64,000 nucleotides of DNA, from NCBI GenBank assembly GCA_021816765.1, contig JAKAXB010000006.1:1-64000 (forward strand), given 5' to 3'. Source of the DNA: Natronospirales bacterium (GTDB taxonomy: Bacteria; Pseudomonadota; Gammaproteobacteria; Natronospirales; REEB76). A model generated the notes under the pieces. It saw only the letters and a list, made by a program, of their open reading frames with translations. It made no database searches and was not told where the DNA came from. Shown here one piece after another: positions 8,366-17,029 of the stretch. A program made the position numbers and the translations under genes. The stretch's first letter is position 1; each line of letters begins with the position of its first letter.

Positions 8366-8389
8366 TCTGTACATATATCTGTACATATA
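8366..8389. promoter_or_regulatory. Two tandem copies of a 12-bp repeat upstream of the DoxD-like gene
   Basis: The 12-mer tctgtacatata occurs twice back to back at 8366-8377 and 8378-8389. It starts 16 bases upstream of the DoxD-like start codon (minus-strand sense tatatgtacaga). The core tgtaca is itself palindromic. Such spacing suggests a pair of operator half-sites or a promoter-overlapping binding site, with the regulator unknown. Confidence 0.45.
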
Positions 8390-8462
8390 GTAGTTGGCGC
8401 ATAACAAGAACTTTGGACAAATATGGAAGCAGTATTCAAGCGATGAGATTCTATGGTTTTGG

Positions 8463-9407
8463 TCAAGCTGCGATGGACGTGGAGTCAAAGCGCGTTTCAT
8501 GTTTGTGGAGGGCATAGGCGACGCGCAGCAGTTTGCGAGCGAGTACGACCAATGCGGCCGTGGAAGACAGACCCTTGGCGCGCTGGCGTTCGTAGAAGGG
8601 TTTCCACGCAGCGGTTTTGGCGGCACTCATGGCTGCGTTATAGAGCAGGCGGCGCAATTCTGCTGGGCCGCGCTTGGACAAGCGACGGCGACCGCGCCGC
8701 TGACCGGAGTCGCAGGGCCGTGGGTCGAGGCCGAGATAAGCGATAACGGCGTCACTGCGCGGGAAGGACACGCGGGAGAATAGTTCGGTGAGGGCAGCCC
8801 CCGACAGTGGCCCGATGCCGGGGATTGAGCGCAAACGTGCCCAGCGTGTAGTGCCTTGCGGCAGCGCGCGGACGGCGCGCGGCAGCTCACGATCCATGGC
8901 GGCAAGAAGGGCATCGAGTTGGTTCAAAGTGGCGTCCCGCTCCACCGACAAGATATCGAGGCCGGCGAGGCTGGCCCGCAATAGGCCCTTGGCCACCACG
9001 ACTTTGGCGCGGCGTTTGAGCAGTTGGGTCAGGCGATCTTGGGCCGGGGTCGGCGGCTGCCAGGGATGCAAGCCGACATGCTCCTGGGCCAAGTAGCGGG
9101 CCAACACGGCCGCATCGACTCGATCGGTTTTGGCGCGGCGTCCTACGGCCTTGGCATAGTGGCGGACATCGTGAGGGTTGAGCACGTAGACGGTAATCCT
9201 CCGTGCGTGGGCGTGGTGGGCCAGTAAACGGTGGTAGTCGCCAGTGGATTCCACCCCGAGGTGGACGGCCTCCGGCAGGGCAGCGAGCCAGGCGTCTACG
9301 GCAGCGGGCGCATTGACACACCTCGTCACGCCGGCTTGGCCGAAGACGGCGGCTACGAGTTCGTGTTTAGCCACATCGACACCAATGTAACTGGGTTGGG
9401 TATTCAT
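8463..9407 (-). CDS. IS110-family DEDD recombinase (transposase)
   Basis: The 314-residue enzyme has the N-terminal RuvC-like domain with acidic residues in GVDVAKHE, GVESTGDY and KTDRVDA. It also has the C-terminal Tnp domain with the helix-hairpin RSIPGIGPLSGAAL and the serine motif RRRLSKRGPAELRRLL. Family enzymes are guided by a bridge RNA made from the element's non-coding end. I chose ATG 9407, preceded by gagg five bases upstream; longer open sequence upstream is out of family. The frame is intact, so it may be active. Confidence 0.93.
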   Translation of the reverse strand: MNTQPSYIGVDVAKHELVAAVFGQAGVTRCVNAPAAVDAWLAALPEAVHLGVESTGDYHRLLAHHAHARRITVYVLNPHDVRHYAKAVGRRAKTDRVDAAVLARYLAQEHVGLHPWQPPTPAQDRLTQLLKRRAKVVVAKGLLRASLAGLDILSVERDATLNQLDALLAAMDRELPRAVRALPQGTTRWARLRSIPGIGPLSGAALTELFSRVSFPRSDAVIAYLGLDPRPCDSGQRRGRRRLSKRGPAELRRLLYNAAMSAAKTAAWKPFYERQRAKGLSSTAALVVLARKLLRVAYALHKHETRFDSTSIAA

Positions 9408-9599
9408 GGTTGCCTCGTGCAGGTGCAGAATAGTAAAGGTGTCGGGGTGGCCACCTCCGATCGCGTGAGCTTGCAACGTAATCGGCGCTCGCACATTGGC
9501 GCTAGATTCCTCATCGACGCTGAACGAGGTGGAATGGGGAGAGTACTCGTCGAGTGGGTCCAGCTCACGCCGGCCCATGCCAGGGAACGTCCCTCCACC

Positions 9600-9892
9600 C
9601 CGGCGCTTCGGTATACACCCAAGCGCTGGGTGAACCATACAAGCCAGGGAAGCGCGAGGCGAAGAGCCAAGGGATGCCCCAGCGGCCGTAGCACAGCGCC
9701 CCCCGTCGGGGACTTGGCCCCAAAGGTCCACCTTGTCCCAGGGTCGTCCCCCTCCGGCCGACGAACGCCGGGCCTGCCGCAGAAAGAGGAATACTCGTCG
9801 CGGGAGCGAGTGGCCGGGACGCCGGCCTGCCTGTGCGGGTCCGCACGCAGACAGGGACCGTACCAGCCGTCACGAGCGACGCGACGCTATCG
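9600..9892 (-). ncRNA. Candidate bridge RNA region of the IS110 element
   Basis: IS110-group elements transcribe a structured RNA from the leader upstream of the recombinase. On the minus strand this leader shows several hairpins. One pairs ctgcgtgcgg with ccgcacaggcag near 9820-9855, and caccca/tgggtg with a five-base loop lies near 9616-9632. Short blocks are conserved in the second leader copy at 1-398, as expected for a constrained RNA. The exact ends and the target- and donor-binding loops cannot be assigned by eye. Confidence 0.45.
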
Positions 9893-9893
9893 C

Positions 9894-11108
9894 TCAATGG
9901 TTCAGTGCCTCCGCCAGCAGCATGGAAATATCAATGCCATGCTGTTTTGGGTCAAGTATTGTACTGATTGATAATTTTTCGTCAGGTAGTGCCGCTAAAT
10001 TAATAAGCCTGCGCGGGTGGACATTCACACCCTGCCCGTCTCGGATCATCATGATCATGGGCCGCAGACGTTTTTTTGGATCAGAAGATATAACAACGGC
10101 GATTTCTCCGGAATTCATTTTAACCAGGCTACCGATGGGATAAAGTCCGATGAAACGAACAAACTCTTGTATCAGCTCTTGCCCGAATTCCCCGGCGCCC
10201 GAGGTACGTAAACGCTGGAGTGCGTCAACTGGCATAATTGCAGCCTGATATGGCTTGTCGGCTGTGAGCGTTTCATAGGCATCCGCTACAGCCGTGATAC
10301 ATACCGAAATTGGCAGTTCGTCACCCCGCAAACTGTGCGGATACCCGCTGCCGTTGATACGTTCATGATGGGAGCGAATTATCTCCAATACCTCGTCAGG
10401 AACATTAGGGGAACTCTTGAGCATTTCATAGCCGTCAGCAGGATGACGCTTCATAATTATCAATTCGGCATCCGTGAGTTTGCTTGGCTTGTTGAGGATT
10501 TCGACAGGTACACGGGTTTTACCGATGTCATGCAGGATCGCTCCAAGACCAAGCATCCGCAGCCTGTCTTCGGAGTGGCCGAGATGGCGTGCAAAAGCAA
10601 TAGCAAAAATCGCCGTATTCAGCGCATGCGTGGTATTCCAATCATGCTTCTGCCTTATATTGGCGAGTTGCATCATTATGTTCGGATTAGCCGATTGGCG
10701 CACCAGCCGCTCAACAATAGTTTTCGACTCACTGATATCTATACTGCTGCCCTCTTTGGCACTGGAGAGCAGCTGTCCGATACTCTGTTGGGCGGTGGCA
10801 TGCGTGGCAGTTAAACGGCTGGCATTATCAACCAATGCGGATGGATGTGCCGGTTTCCCTGGCACAGGTGGCTTTCCGGATGCCTCCAGCGCATTGTCGT
10901 CAACCGGTTTGCCCACTCCCGCAACCGTGACTTTGGATTTCAGTTCATCCACGAGAACATAAACACAAATGGCTTTGATCTGTTCCAGATCCTCTCTGGA
11001 TTCAACCAGAAACCCCTGGAAAAGAAATGGGGTACCCAGCCATGGCCTGTCCAGCTCAGCCACATACATGCCGACTCTCAAGTCGCCTACGTCAACCTTA
11101 TATCGCAT
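9894..11108 (-). CDS. HD-GYP domain c-di-GMP phosphodiesterase
   Basis: The product of about 404 residues has an N-terminal DUF3391-type domain (MRYKVDVGDLRVGMYV) followed by an HD-GYP domain. The HD pair is in ILHDIGK and the GYP signature in HHERINGSGYPH. HD-GYP proteins hydrolyse c-di-GMP. ATG 11108 fits the family N-terminus better than the alternative at 11141. The TGA stop at 9894-9896 touches the IS110 border, so the original 3' flank, and perhaps a terminator, has been displaced. Confidence 0.88.
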   Translation of the reverse strand: MRYKVDVGDLRVGMYVAELDRPWLGTPFLFQGFLVESREDLEQIKAICVYVLVDELKSKVTVAGVGKPVDDNALEASGKPPVPGKPAHPSALVDNASRLTATHATAQQSIGQLLSSAKEGSSIDISESKTIVERLVRQSANPNIMMQLANIRQKHDWNTTHALNTAIFAIAFARHLGHSEDRLRMLGLGAILHDIGKTRVPVEILNKPSKLTDAELIIMKRHPADGYEMLKSSPNVPDEVLEIIRSHHERINGSGYPHSLRGDELPISVCITAVADAYETLTADKPYQAAIMPVDALQRLRTSGAGEFGQELIQEFVRFIGLYPIGSLVKMNSGEIAVVISSDPKKRLRPMIMMIRDGQGVNVHPRRLINLAALPDEKLSISTILDPKQHGIDISMLLAEALNH

Positions 11109-11234
11109 GATCTGCGCTCGTTCTTGCAGCCCGGGATTCATAGGTGGTGTAATGCGGAAAGCTTAACACGAAACAAAGTTTGTTCTGATCATCTGTTGTA
11201 CCGTTAGGCGTTCGGTGTATGCCATCGTACTGAC

Positions 11235-12503
11235 TCAGTGCATGAAGCGGGAGAAACTGTAGGCACCCGGATCGATATCCGGGGTCCTGCCTGTTATCAC
11301 ATCCGCCACAATGCGTGCCGAACCCGCACATAACGTCCAGCCCAGCGGACCGTGTCCCGTGTTGAAGAAAAGATTGCCATAAGGGGTTTTCCCCAAGACA
11401 GGCGGGCCGTCACAGGTCATGGGGCGTAATCCGGTCCAGGAAATGACTCCGCCCTGTTCTACCGATGCGGCAAGCCCGGGAAGAATGGCCATGGCTTGGC
11501 AAAGGATACTGCCGCTGCGAGCGGCGTTGAGCGTGATGTCATAACCATTGAACTCGGCAGTACCGGCGATGCGCAAGCGGTCGCCCAATGGGGTAAGCAC
11601 GAGCTTCTGCTCGAAATCCACCACCGGTACCCGCAGGGAATGACCCTGGGCCGGCGTGACGGTTACCGAATATCCCTTGACCGGGTAGATCGGAAGCCGC
11701 AGTTTCAGAGGACGCACCAGCTGTGGGCTGTAGCTGCCGGCGGCCAAAACGTAAATGTCAGCATGGATTTCATCCTGCTGTGTTATCAGGCCCTGGATAC
11801 GCGTAGCATCCACCCGCATGGCCTGTACGCTGGTATTGAAACGAAATTTCACCCCGGCTGCCGCCGCATGCTTCGCCATCGCCAGGGTGAACAGATGGGC
11901 ATCCCCACTTTGATCGGCTGGGTAGTGGATAGCCCCCACCAGCTGGTCGGAGATGGTGTTCAGCGCTGGCTCAAGTCCGACCGCTTCACATGGGTCCAAC
12001 AGGTGCGATTCCAGACCGAGTGGCCGCAGTGCGTCCGCCAGCTCCAGCGATTGTTCCAGTGCGCTGCGATTCCGGAATATTTTGATGGTGCCGTTGTTGA
12101 GCGCATCAAAATCGGGATGCAATTGATACACGAGTTCGTCCAGCATCCGCACACTATAGAGAGCAAGCCGCAGGATGGCTTCGGTGGAACGCCGATGTGG
12201 CACAGCACGTGAGGCGTGCAAAAAACCAATTCCCCACTTCAGCATTCCGGGAAGCGCCGTGGGGCGCAGTAGCAATGGCGAGTCTTCCCGTCCCAGCCAG
12301 CGCAGCAGACGCCCCAATGTGCCCGGTGCATTCCAGGGGTCGGCTTCACTGGGCGTCAGCAGGCCACCGTTGGCATAGCTTGTTTCCAGTGCAGGGCCCT
12401 CGCGGCGGTCCAGTACCGTGACATCAAAACCGCGCTCGGCAAGATACCAGGCAGTGGTGGTGCCGATCAGGCCTGCGCCGATAACGACGACGCTGCTCGT
12501 CAT
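11235..12503 (-). CDS. dadA: D-amino-acid dehydrogenase, FAD-dependent
   Basis: The 422-residue flavoprotein has the N-terminal Rossmann motif VVVIGAGLIGTTTAWYLAERG, the ETSYANGGLLTPSEADPWNAPG segment characteristic of DadA and the C-terminal GHGPLGWTLCAGSARIVADVI. It oxidises D-amino acids to 2-oxo acids and passes electrons to the respiratory chain. The start overlaps the stop of the upstream S9 peptidase gene by four bases (ATGA). This suggests that peptide breakdown and D-amino-acid oxidation are expressed together. No alr/dadX racemase is adjacent. Confidence 0.88.
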   Translation of the reverse strand: MTSSVVVIGAGLIGTTTAWYLAERGFDVTVLDRREGPALETSYANGGLLTPSEADPWNAPGTLGRLLRWLGREDSPLLLRPTALPGMLKWGIGFLHASRAVPHRRSTEAILRLALYSVRMLDELVYQLHPDFDALNNGTIKIFRNRSALEQSLELADALRPLGLESHLLDPCEAVGLEPALNTISDQLVGAIHYPADQSGDAHLFTLAMAKHAAAAGVKFRFNTSVQAMRVDATRIQGLITQQDEIHADIYVLAAGSYSPQLVRPLKLRLPIYPVKGYSVTVTPAQGHSLRVPVVDFEQKLVLTPLGDRLRIAGTAEFNGYDITLNAARSGSILCQAMAILPGLAASVEQGGVISWTGLRPMTCDGPPVLGKTPYGNLFFNTGHGPLGWTLCAGSARIVADVITGRTPDIDPGAYSFSRFMH

Positions 12504-14686
12504 GGAGTATGAGGCATTTCCACGCGCCGCCCATTTTTTTTGTGAAGAAACTGCTGTGCGAAAAAATTCACCGTAGCCCGATCCGATAGCAGCCAGGAGT
12601 GATAACGCAGGAAACCGTGTATCTCGTTGGGAATTACGATTTCCTGATACGGCACGTGCTGCAACTGCAAGCGCCGCACCAGGTCAACCATCTGGTGGAA
12701 ATGCACGTTGCGGTCATCATCGCCCTGGATAAGCAGTACCGGCGATTTCCATTTGGCGATCTCCGAATCCGGTGAAGACTCCCAGGCGATGTGCATTATT
12801 TTCTTCATATTTGGCATCTGGTAACGCTGTATGGGTTTTCCAAACCAGTCATTGATGAACATGGACCAGTCATGCACACCGTGGAAATCCACACCGGCCT
12901 TGAATATGTCGGAGTTGCGTGCCAATGCCAGTGCCGTGAGATAGCCACCGTAGGAACCGCCCCATATGCCAATGCGCCTGGAATCCACATGCGCATCCCT
13001 TTGCAGGAAGTGTGCCCCCGCGAGCACGTCCTTGTATTCCGAGGCGCCGGTGGGCCCCCAATGGGCTGGGTAATGGAAATCATGGCCGTAGCCGGTACTC
13101 AGGCGGTAATTGACAGACAGCACGATGAAACCGTGGTTGGCGAGATACTGGTTCACCGCGTAGGCATTGCTGTAATAGTCCATGGTTTGCCACGTGACCA
13201 GCATCTGCCTCATCGGCCCGCCGTGCACAAAGATGATGGCCGGTTTTTTCCCCGCGCCGCTATTCTTTTCAAACACCTGACCATGGATCAGCCAGCCGTC
13301 ACTGGCGCGGAAAGTCACCTCTTTCGGCACCACCAGCTCTGTCGTCGGAAAATCATTCGGCAACTGGTCGTGGTCCAGCGTGCGCCATGCATGGCGCCGC
13401 CATGGGCCGAGCATGACCAGCGGTGGTTGCCGGGGACCCGCATCCACAAACGCCAGTACCTGACCTTTATCCGTCACCACTGGGCTCCACTGGCTATGGT
13501 CGCCCCAAGTGACAGCTTGCGGTACCCCGCCCAATACCGACACGCGGTACAGGTGACGGCGATCACCATCTTCCGGTGTGGCGCCGGTGTTGGCGGTATA
13601 GATGACGGATTTCCGGTCCGGCGTAACCGTCATATCCCCAAGCATGAAGTTGCCGGGGGTAAGCAGCCGTGCCGTGCCGCCGCTGGCAGGTACCGTATAA
13701 AGATGCGGCCAGTTATCCATCTGGGAAACGAACACCAACTGATTCCCCACTGCCCAGCGCAGGTCCACATCGCCCCCCTGTTGCGGGAAGGAACCGCGCA
13801 ATGTGTCCGGGCTCCGCCAAATGCGCGCGCCTTTGCCGGTGTGCACATCCGCCACCCAGATGGACCAGGGCAGCCGGTGCCACTCGAGGACGGACTGGGG
13901 CGGCCCGCCGTTTCCCGGCAGGCGCACAAAAGCAATGCGTGAGCCGTGCGGCGACCAGCGCGGCTCGATGTCATTCGAGGTGGATGGTGCCAGATACTCG
14001 ATCCGCCTGCTGTCATTGCGATATATTCCGATAAAACTGTGGTCGCCGCGGCCGGAAACAAATGCCAGCGCCTTGCCGTCCGGTGACCATTGCAGATCTG
14101 ACGCCTGACCACGATCGAAAAACAGCCGCCGCGCTTTCTGGCTGCCGTCGATGGGCGCCCACCAGACGGACTGCTCGGGAAAATGAATAAACGCCACGCG
14201 CTTGCCATCGGGTGAAATCACCGGCGTATCGCCCTCCCCCAGCACCCGCGGTTCACCGGTTGTCAACGATACCGCCCAGACCTGCATGTGCGGCTGAATC
14301 GGACTCGAATCCGGATCCGGCTGCAGTGCCTCCGGCCAGTTGGCATCGTGATCGCCTCCACGCACATAGACAAGGTACTTACCATTACGCGAAAAACTCA
14401 GATTGGTAAGTTCCTGTCCATCATCCCGGGTGTAACGGGTAAGCAGCCGCGGCTGGTAATCCGGACCACGGGCGACCCAGATATTGCGCACACCACGCTC
14501 ATTCAAAACCCAGGCGACAGCGCTGCCATCCGGCAAAGAGATCAGATCGGATGGGTAGGGATAGCCTAAAACCTGTTCCATGGTGAAACTTTGACTGGGC
14601 TGCTGCGCATAACCTGTGGCACTGCATAAAGCAACAGCAGCAGTAAAGACGAAAATCCATGGAGCATGCGGAAGGCGAGGCAACAT
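12500..14686 (-). CDS. Secreted S9 family (prolyl oligopeptidase-like) peptidase
   Basis: The 728-residue product has a signal peptide ending near ATGYAQQ, a beta-propeller of WD40-like/TolB-like repeats (about 45-450) and a C-terminal alpha/beta-hydrolase domain. The catalytic residues are visible: Ser in GIWGGSYGGYLTA, Asp in IQGDDDRNVHF and His in NEIHGFLRY. I chose ATG 14686 because aaggag lies six bases upstream; the upstream ATG has no such site. It probably trims peptides in the periplasm. Confidence 0.9.
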   Translation of the reverse strand: MLPRLPHAPWIFVFTAAVALCSATGYAQQPSQSFTMEQVLGYPYPSDLISLPDGSAVAWVLNERGVRNIWVARGPDYQPRLLTRYTRDDGQELTNLSFSRNGKYLVYVRGGDHDANWPEALQPDPDSSPIQPHMQVWAVSLTTGEPRVLGEGDTPVISPDGKRVAFIHFPEQSVWWAPIDGSQKARRLFFDRGQASDLQWSPDGKALAFVSGRGDHSFIGIYRNDSRRIEYLAPSTSNDIEPRWSPHGSRIAFVRLPGNGGPPQSVLEWHRLPWSIWVADVHTGKGARIWRSPDTLRGSFPQQGGDVDLRWAVGNQLVFVSQMDNWPHLYTVPASGGTARLLTPGNFMLGDMTVTPDRKSVIYTANTGATPEDGDRRHLYRVSVLGGVPQAVTWGDHSQWSPVVTDKGQVLAFVDAGPRQPPLVMLGPWRRHAWRTLDHDQLPNDFPTTELVVPKEVTFRASDGWLIHGQVFEKNSGAGKKPAIIFVHGGPMRQMLVTWQTMDYYSNAYAVNQYLANHGFIVLSVNYRLSTGYGHDFHYPAHWGPTGASEYKDVLAGAHFLQRDAHVDSRRIGIWGGSYGGYLTALALARNSDIFKAGVDFHGVHDWSMFINDWFGKPIQRYQMPNMKKIMHIAWESSPDSEIAKWKSPVLLIQGDDDRNVHFHQMVDLVRRLQLQHVPYQEIVIPNEIHGFLRYHSWLLSDRATVNFFAQQFLHKKNGRRVEMPHTP

Positions 14687-14785
14687 CGGAATCTCCTTGG
14701 CACCGGGTAGCGATTGAAGCAATCTGTTAAAGCCAGAGTTTTAAGTATCTCATACCGTCACGTAAAACTCCCTCAGAAAAATATA

Positions 14786-16327
14786 TTATGCGTCCGCTGC
14801 CAGTTGTTCCATACGCACTTCCATTTCCAGGCTATGACGATCACGGAATATGGTCGCCAGGGCGAGCACACGCCCGGCCTGCTTGTAGGTGAAGGCGCAA
14901 TCAGATTTTTCCGGATCACCCTGCATGTCAATACTGTCCCACTGCTCCGCATGCCCCACGTAGTTGAGACTGATGTCGTAATGCTGGCTCCAGAAAAACG
15001 GTACGGCGGTGTAACGCTCGCGGTAACCGAGTATATTGCGTGCTGCCACCTGCCCCTGATGTTGCGCCACCGCCCAGTGTTCCACACGGATGGACAGGCC
15101 GCTCATCGCATCCGGCCAGCGCGCAATATCTCCCGCGGCATAGATTCCCGGCGCACTGGTCTCCAGGTATTCATTCACGAGCACACCACGGTTAATCTTC
15201 AGACCCGCCTGTTCCGCCAGTGCGGTAAGCGGCCGCACGCCGACACCCACTACCACCAAATCCGCTGCCAGTTGCCCTTCACCCTTGAGCATCACCTGTT
15301 CCGGCCGGATGGCGGTTACGCTCTGGCCGAGATGAAACACCACGCCTTTCGATTCATGCAACGCACGAATGAAATCGCCGAGACGGGGACCGAAGATACG
15401 CTCCATGGGGCGCGCTTCCGGCGCCACCACATGCACTTCCGCGCCGCGTGTGCGCAGCGAAGCGGCCACTTCCAGACCGATGAAACTCGCACCGATGACG
15501 ACCGCACGACGTGCACCTTGTTCTACAGCCGCAATAATGGAACGGCTGTCGGATACCGAGCGCAGATAATGGACATGCGGCAGGTCTGCACCCGGCAGCG
15601 TCAGGTGGATTGGTTCGGCACCGGTAGCCAGCAGCAGTGCGGCATAGCCGAGTTCACGGCCATCTTCGAGACGCAGTTTACGCTGTACCACGTCAATGGC
15701 AGTGGCGCGCAGATTGCGCAGCAGTGTGATGCGTTTTTCCTGGTAAAAGCTCTCGGAACGCAATGGCACCCACTCCTCCGGTGCCGTACCGGCCAGGTAG
15801 TCCTTGGACAGATTGGGCCGGTCACAGGGCAGATTGTCTTCGGCGCTCACCAGCGTCACCGGACCGCGATAATCGCAGAAGCGCAATGTCACTGCTGCCG
15901 CCTCGCCCGCGGCCCCGCCGCCGACGATCAGTACCGATGCCGGTGGTTCTACCTGCCGCATGGGAGACCGGTTGCTGTGCACAAGTGGTGGGAACTTCTC
16001 GCGTACGTAAACCTTGCCTGCCCGCTGCTCGATCCGCCAGCAGGGAATGGGGTTCAGGGCAGGTGGGGCGAGTACCTCACCATTGCGCAGGCTGAAACAG
16101 GCATGGTGCCAGGGGCAGCGGATGCCGCCTCCCGCCACCAAGCCTTTGACGAGCGGGCCATGGTAATGGGTACAGGTTGCGCCTACGGCGAAGATTTCAC
16201 CCGCGTGCCGTACCAGCACCACTTCATCCTGGCCCACATGACCGAGCAGCGGCTGATCCGTTTTGAGGCTGTCGGCATCAACGCCGCTGCTGAGATCCGG
16301 CCCCGCGGGGGCGCTGGGGTGGGACAT
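14786..16327 (-). CDS. Rieske-domain FAD/NAD(P)-dependent oxidoreductase (AIFM3-like)
   Basis: The 513-residue fusion has an N-terminal Rieske [2Fe-2S] domain with ligands in CTHYHGPL and CPWHHACF (residues about 50-75). A pyridine-nucleotide-disulfide reductase fold follows, with GGGAAGEAAA and VVIGASFIGLEVAASL dinucleotide-binding motifs and an ATGAEP segment. It resembles ferredoxin reductases fused to their own Rieske domain. The physiological electron partner is unknown and no dioxygenase gene is nearby. Confidence 0.88.
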   Translation of the reverse strand: MSHPSAPAGPDLSSGVDADSLKTDQPLLGHVGQDEVVLVRHAGEIFAVGATCTHYHGPLVKGLVAGGGIRCPWHHACFSLRNGEVLAPPALNPIPCWRIEQRAGKVYVREKFPPLVHSNRSPMRQVEPPASVLIVGGGAAGEAAAVTLRFCDYRGPVTLVSAEDNLPCDRPNLSKDYLAGTAPEEWVPLRSESFYQEKRITLLRNLRATAIDVVQRKLRLEDGRELGYAALLLATGAEPIHLTLPGADLPHVHYLRSVSDSRSIIAAVEQGARRAVVIGASFIGLEVAASLRTRGAEVHVVAPEARPMERIFGPRLGDFIRALHESKGVVFHLGQSVTAIRPEQVMLKGEGQLAADLVVVGVGVRPLTALAEQAGLKINRGVLVNEYLETSAPGIYAAGDIARWPDAMSGLSIRVEHWAVAQHQGQVAARNILGYRERYTAVPFFWSQHYDISLNYVGHAEQWDSIDMQGDPEKSDCAFTYKQAGRVLALATIFRDRHSLEMEVRMEQLAADA

Positions 16328-16493
16328 GGTTGCTCCTCATCGTCTTGAGCGTCAATTGAACACACAAGTGCGCGCTTGGCTTCCACTGTAGCACGCACCG
16401 TGATCTGCAGAGCCAGGGTCGCGCATAACCAGCCGCTTGTGAATGGAACAACTTTCCTGCGGAGACCAAATACATACTGAAAATAATGAAGAG

Positions 16494-16562
16494 CCTCGCG
16501 GCAAGCCGCGAGGTATCAAATCCGAATCCAGTCACATCATTCGCCGCAAGCGGCGGGGAATT
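16494..16562. repeat. REP-like pair of GC-rich palindromes
   Basis: The first unit is a perfect 9-bp stem, cctcgcggc/gccgcgagg, with an AA loop at 16494-16513. The second, 27 bases on, is ttcgccgc-aag-cggcggggaa at 16540-16560. Paired GC palindromes of this kind resemble repetitive extragenic palindromes. No other copy was found in this window, so repetitiveness is unproven. Confidence 0.4.
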
Positions 16563-16711
16563 GAACTTAAAGTGATTAAATTAATATTTAACAGTTGATT
16601 ATAGAGATAACCTAAAGTATTTTATTGATTGTGGCTTTGGCTGCCACTCCTCCTACCTATACGTCATGCCCCTCTGCCGGTACTCCCTCCCGCGAGCAAA
16701 GCTAAGTCAAA

Positions 16712-16799
16712 GACCCGGTGTTCAGAGGTGTATGCATAATGATGTTGGCGTGGCACGTCACGTAGAGTATGCGGTCCCTGATTGCCATGACACCGGGTC
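16712..16799. repeat. 10-bp inverted repeat bounding an 88-bp segment
   Basis: The arm gacccggtgt (16712-16721) is exactly complementary to acaccgggtc (16790-16799). The intervening 68 bases contain smaller self-complementary pieces (tatgcata and cgtggcacgtcacg). It could be a small MITE-like insertion, a structured RNA or an operator. Confidence 0.35.
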
Positions 16800-16926
16800 A
16801 AAGCCATGAGTATGGCTATGCTGCGAACAGTGGAAAATGACTTGAAATCTGCTGAATGCCAAAGCGCTTACATTGTAGACTTCCCGCTAGCCTATGCGGG
16901 GAGGCCGCAGACCGCTTTGTTTTTAA

Positions 16927-16970
16927 GGGTATTCTTGCAACTTTCCGGCGGAGCCGGAGCCAGAATACCC
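16927..16970. promoter_or_regulatory. Nested hairpin upstream of the DUF1499 gene
   Basis: The outer arms gggtattct (16927-16935) and agaataccc (16962-16970) pair perfectly over 9 bp. They enclose an inner hairpin, tccggc-gga-gccgga (16944-16958). The structure ends 59 bases before the start codon at 17030, so it could lie in the 5' leader of the cluster mRNA. Confidence 0.35.
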
Positions 16971-17029
16971 ATATGCACCGTTTAGCATTAATTCGCCCGC
17001 GTACCTCACTTGTCATGGAGTACTTAAAT

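Larger units (their letters stand above)
8463..9892 (-). mobile_element. IS110-family insertion sequence
   Basis: The element contains one recombinase gene (8463-9407) and a 485-bp non-coding leader upstream of it (9408-9892). A long leader on the recombinase 5' side is the arrangement of the IS110 group; IS1111-group elements carry it downstream. The right-hand border is set at about 9892, where similarity with the leader fragment at 1-398 stops. The other border lies somewhere in 8390-8462 and is not resolved, as IS110 elements have no clear terminal inverted repeats. It separates the DoxD-like gene from the HD-GYP gene and ends immediately behind the latter's stop codon. Confidence 0.8.
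16328..17029. other. 700-bp non-coding region rich in palindromes
   Basis: Open frames here have no recognisable family and poor composition. The stretch holds two REP-like palindromes (16494-16513 and 16540-16560), a long inverted repeat (16712-16721 with 16790-16799) and a nested hairpin (16927-16970). It separates the leftward Rieske oxidoreductase gene from the rightward cluster and so should contain two divergent promoters. Confidence 0.5.

Noticed and set aside
16816-17016. 66-residue minus-strand frame upstream of the DUF1499 gene
   Set aside because: It covers the nested hairpin at 16927-16970, has no family resemblance and an unusual basic composition.
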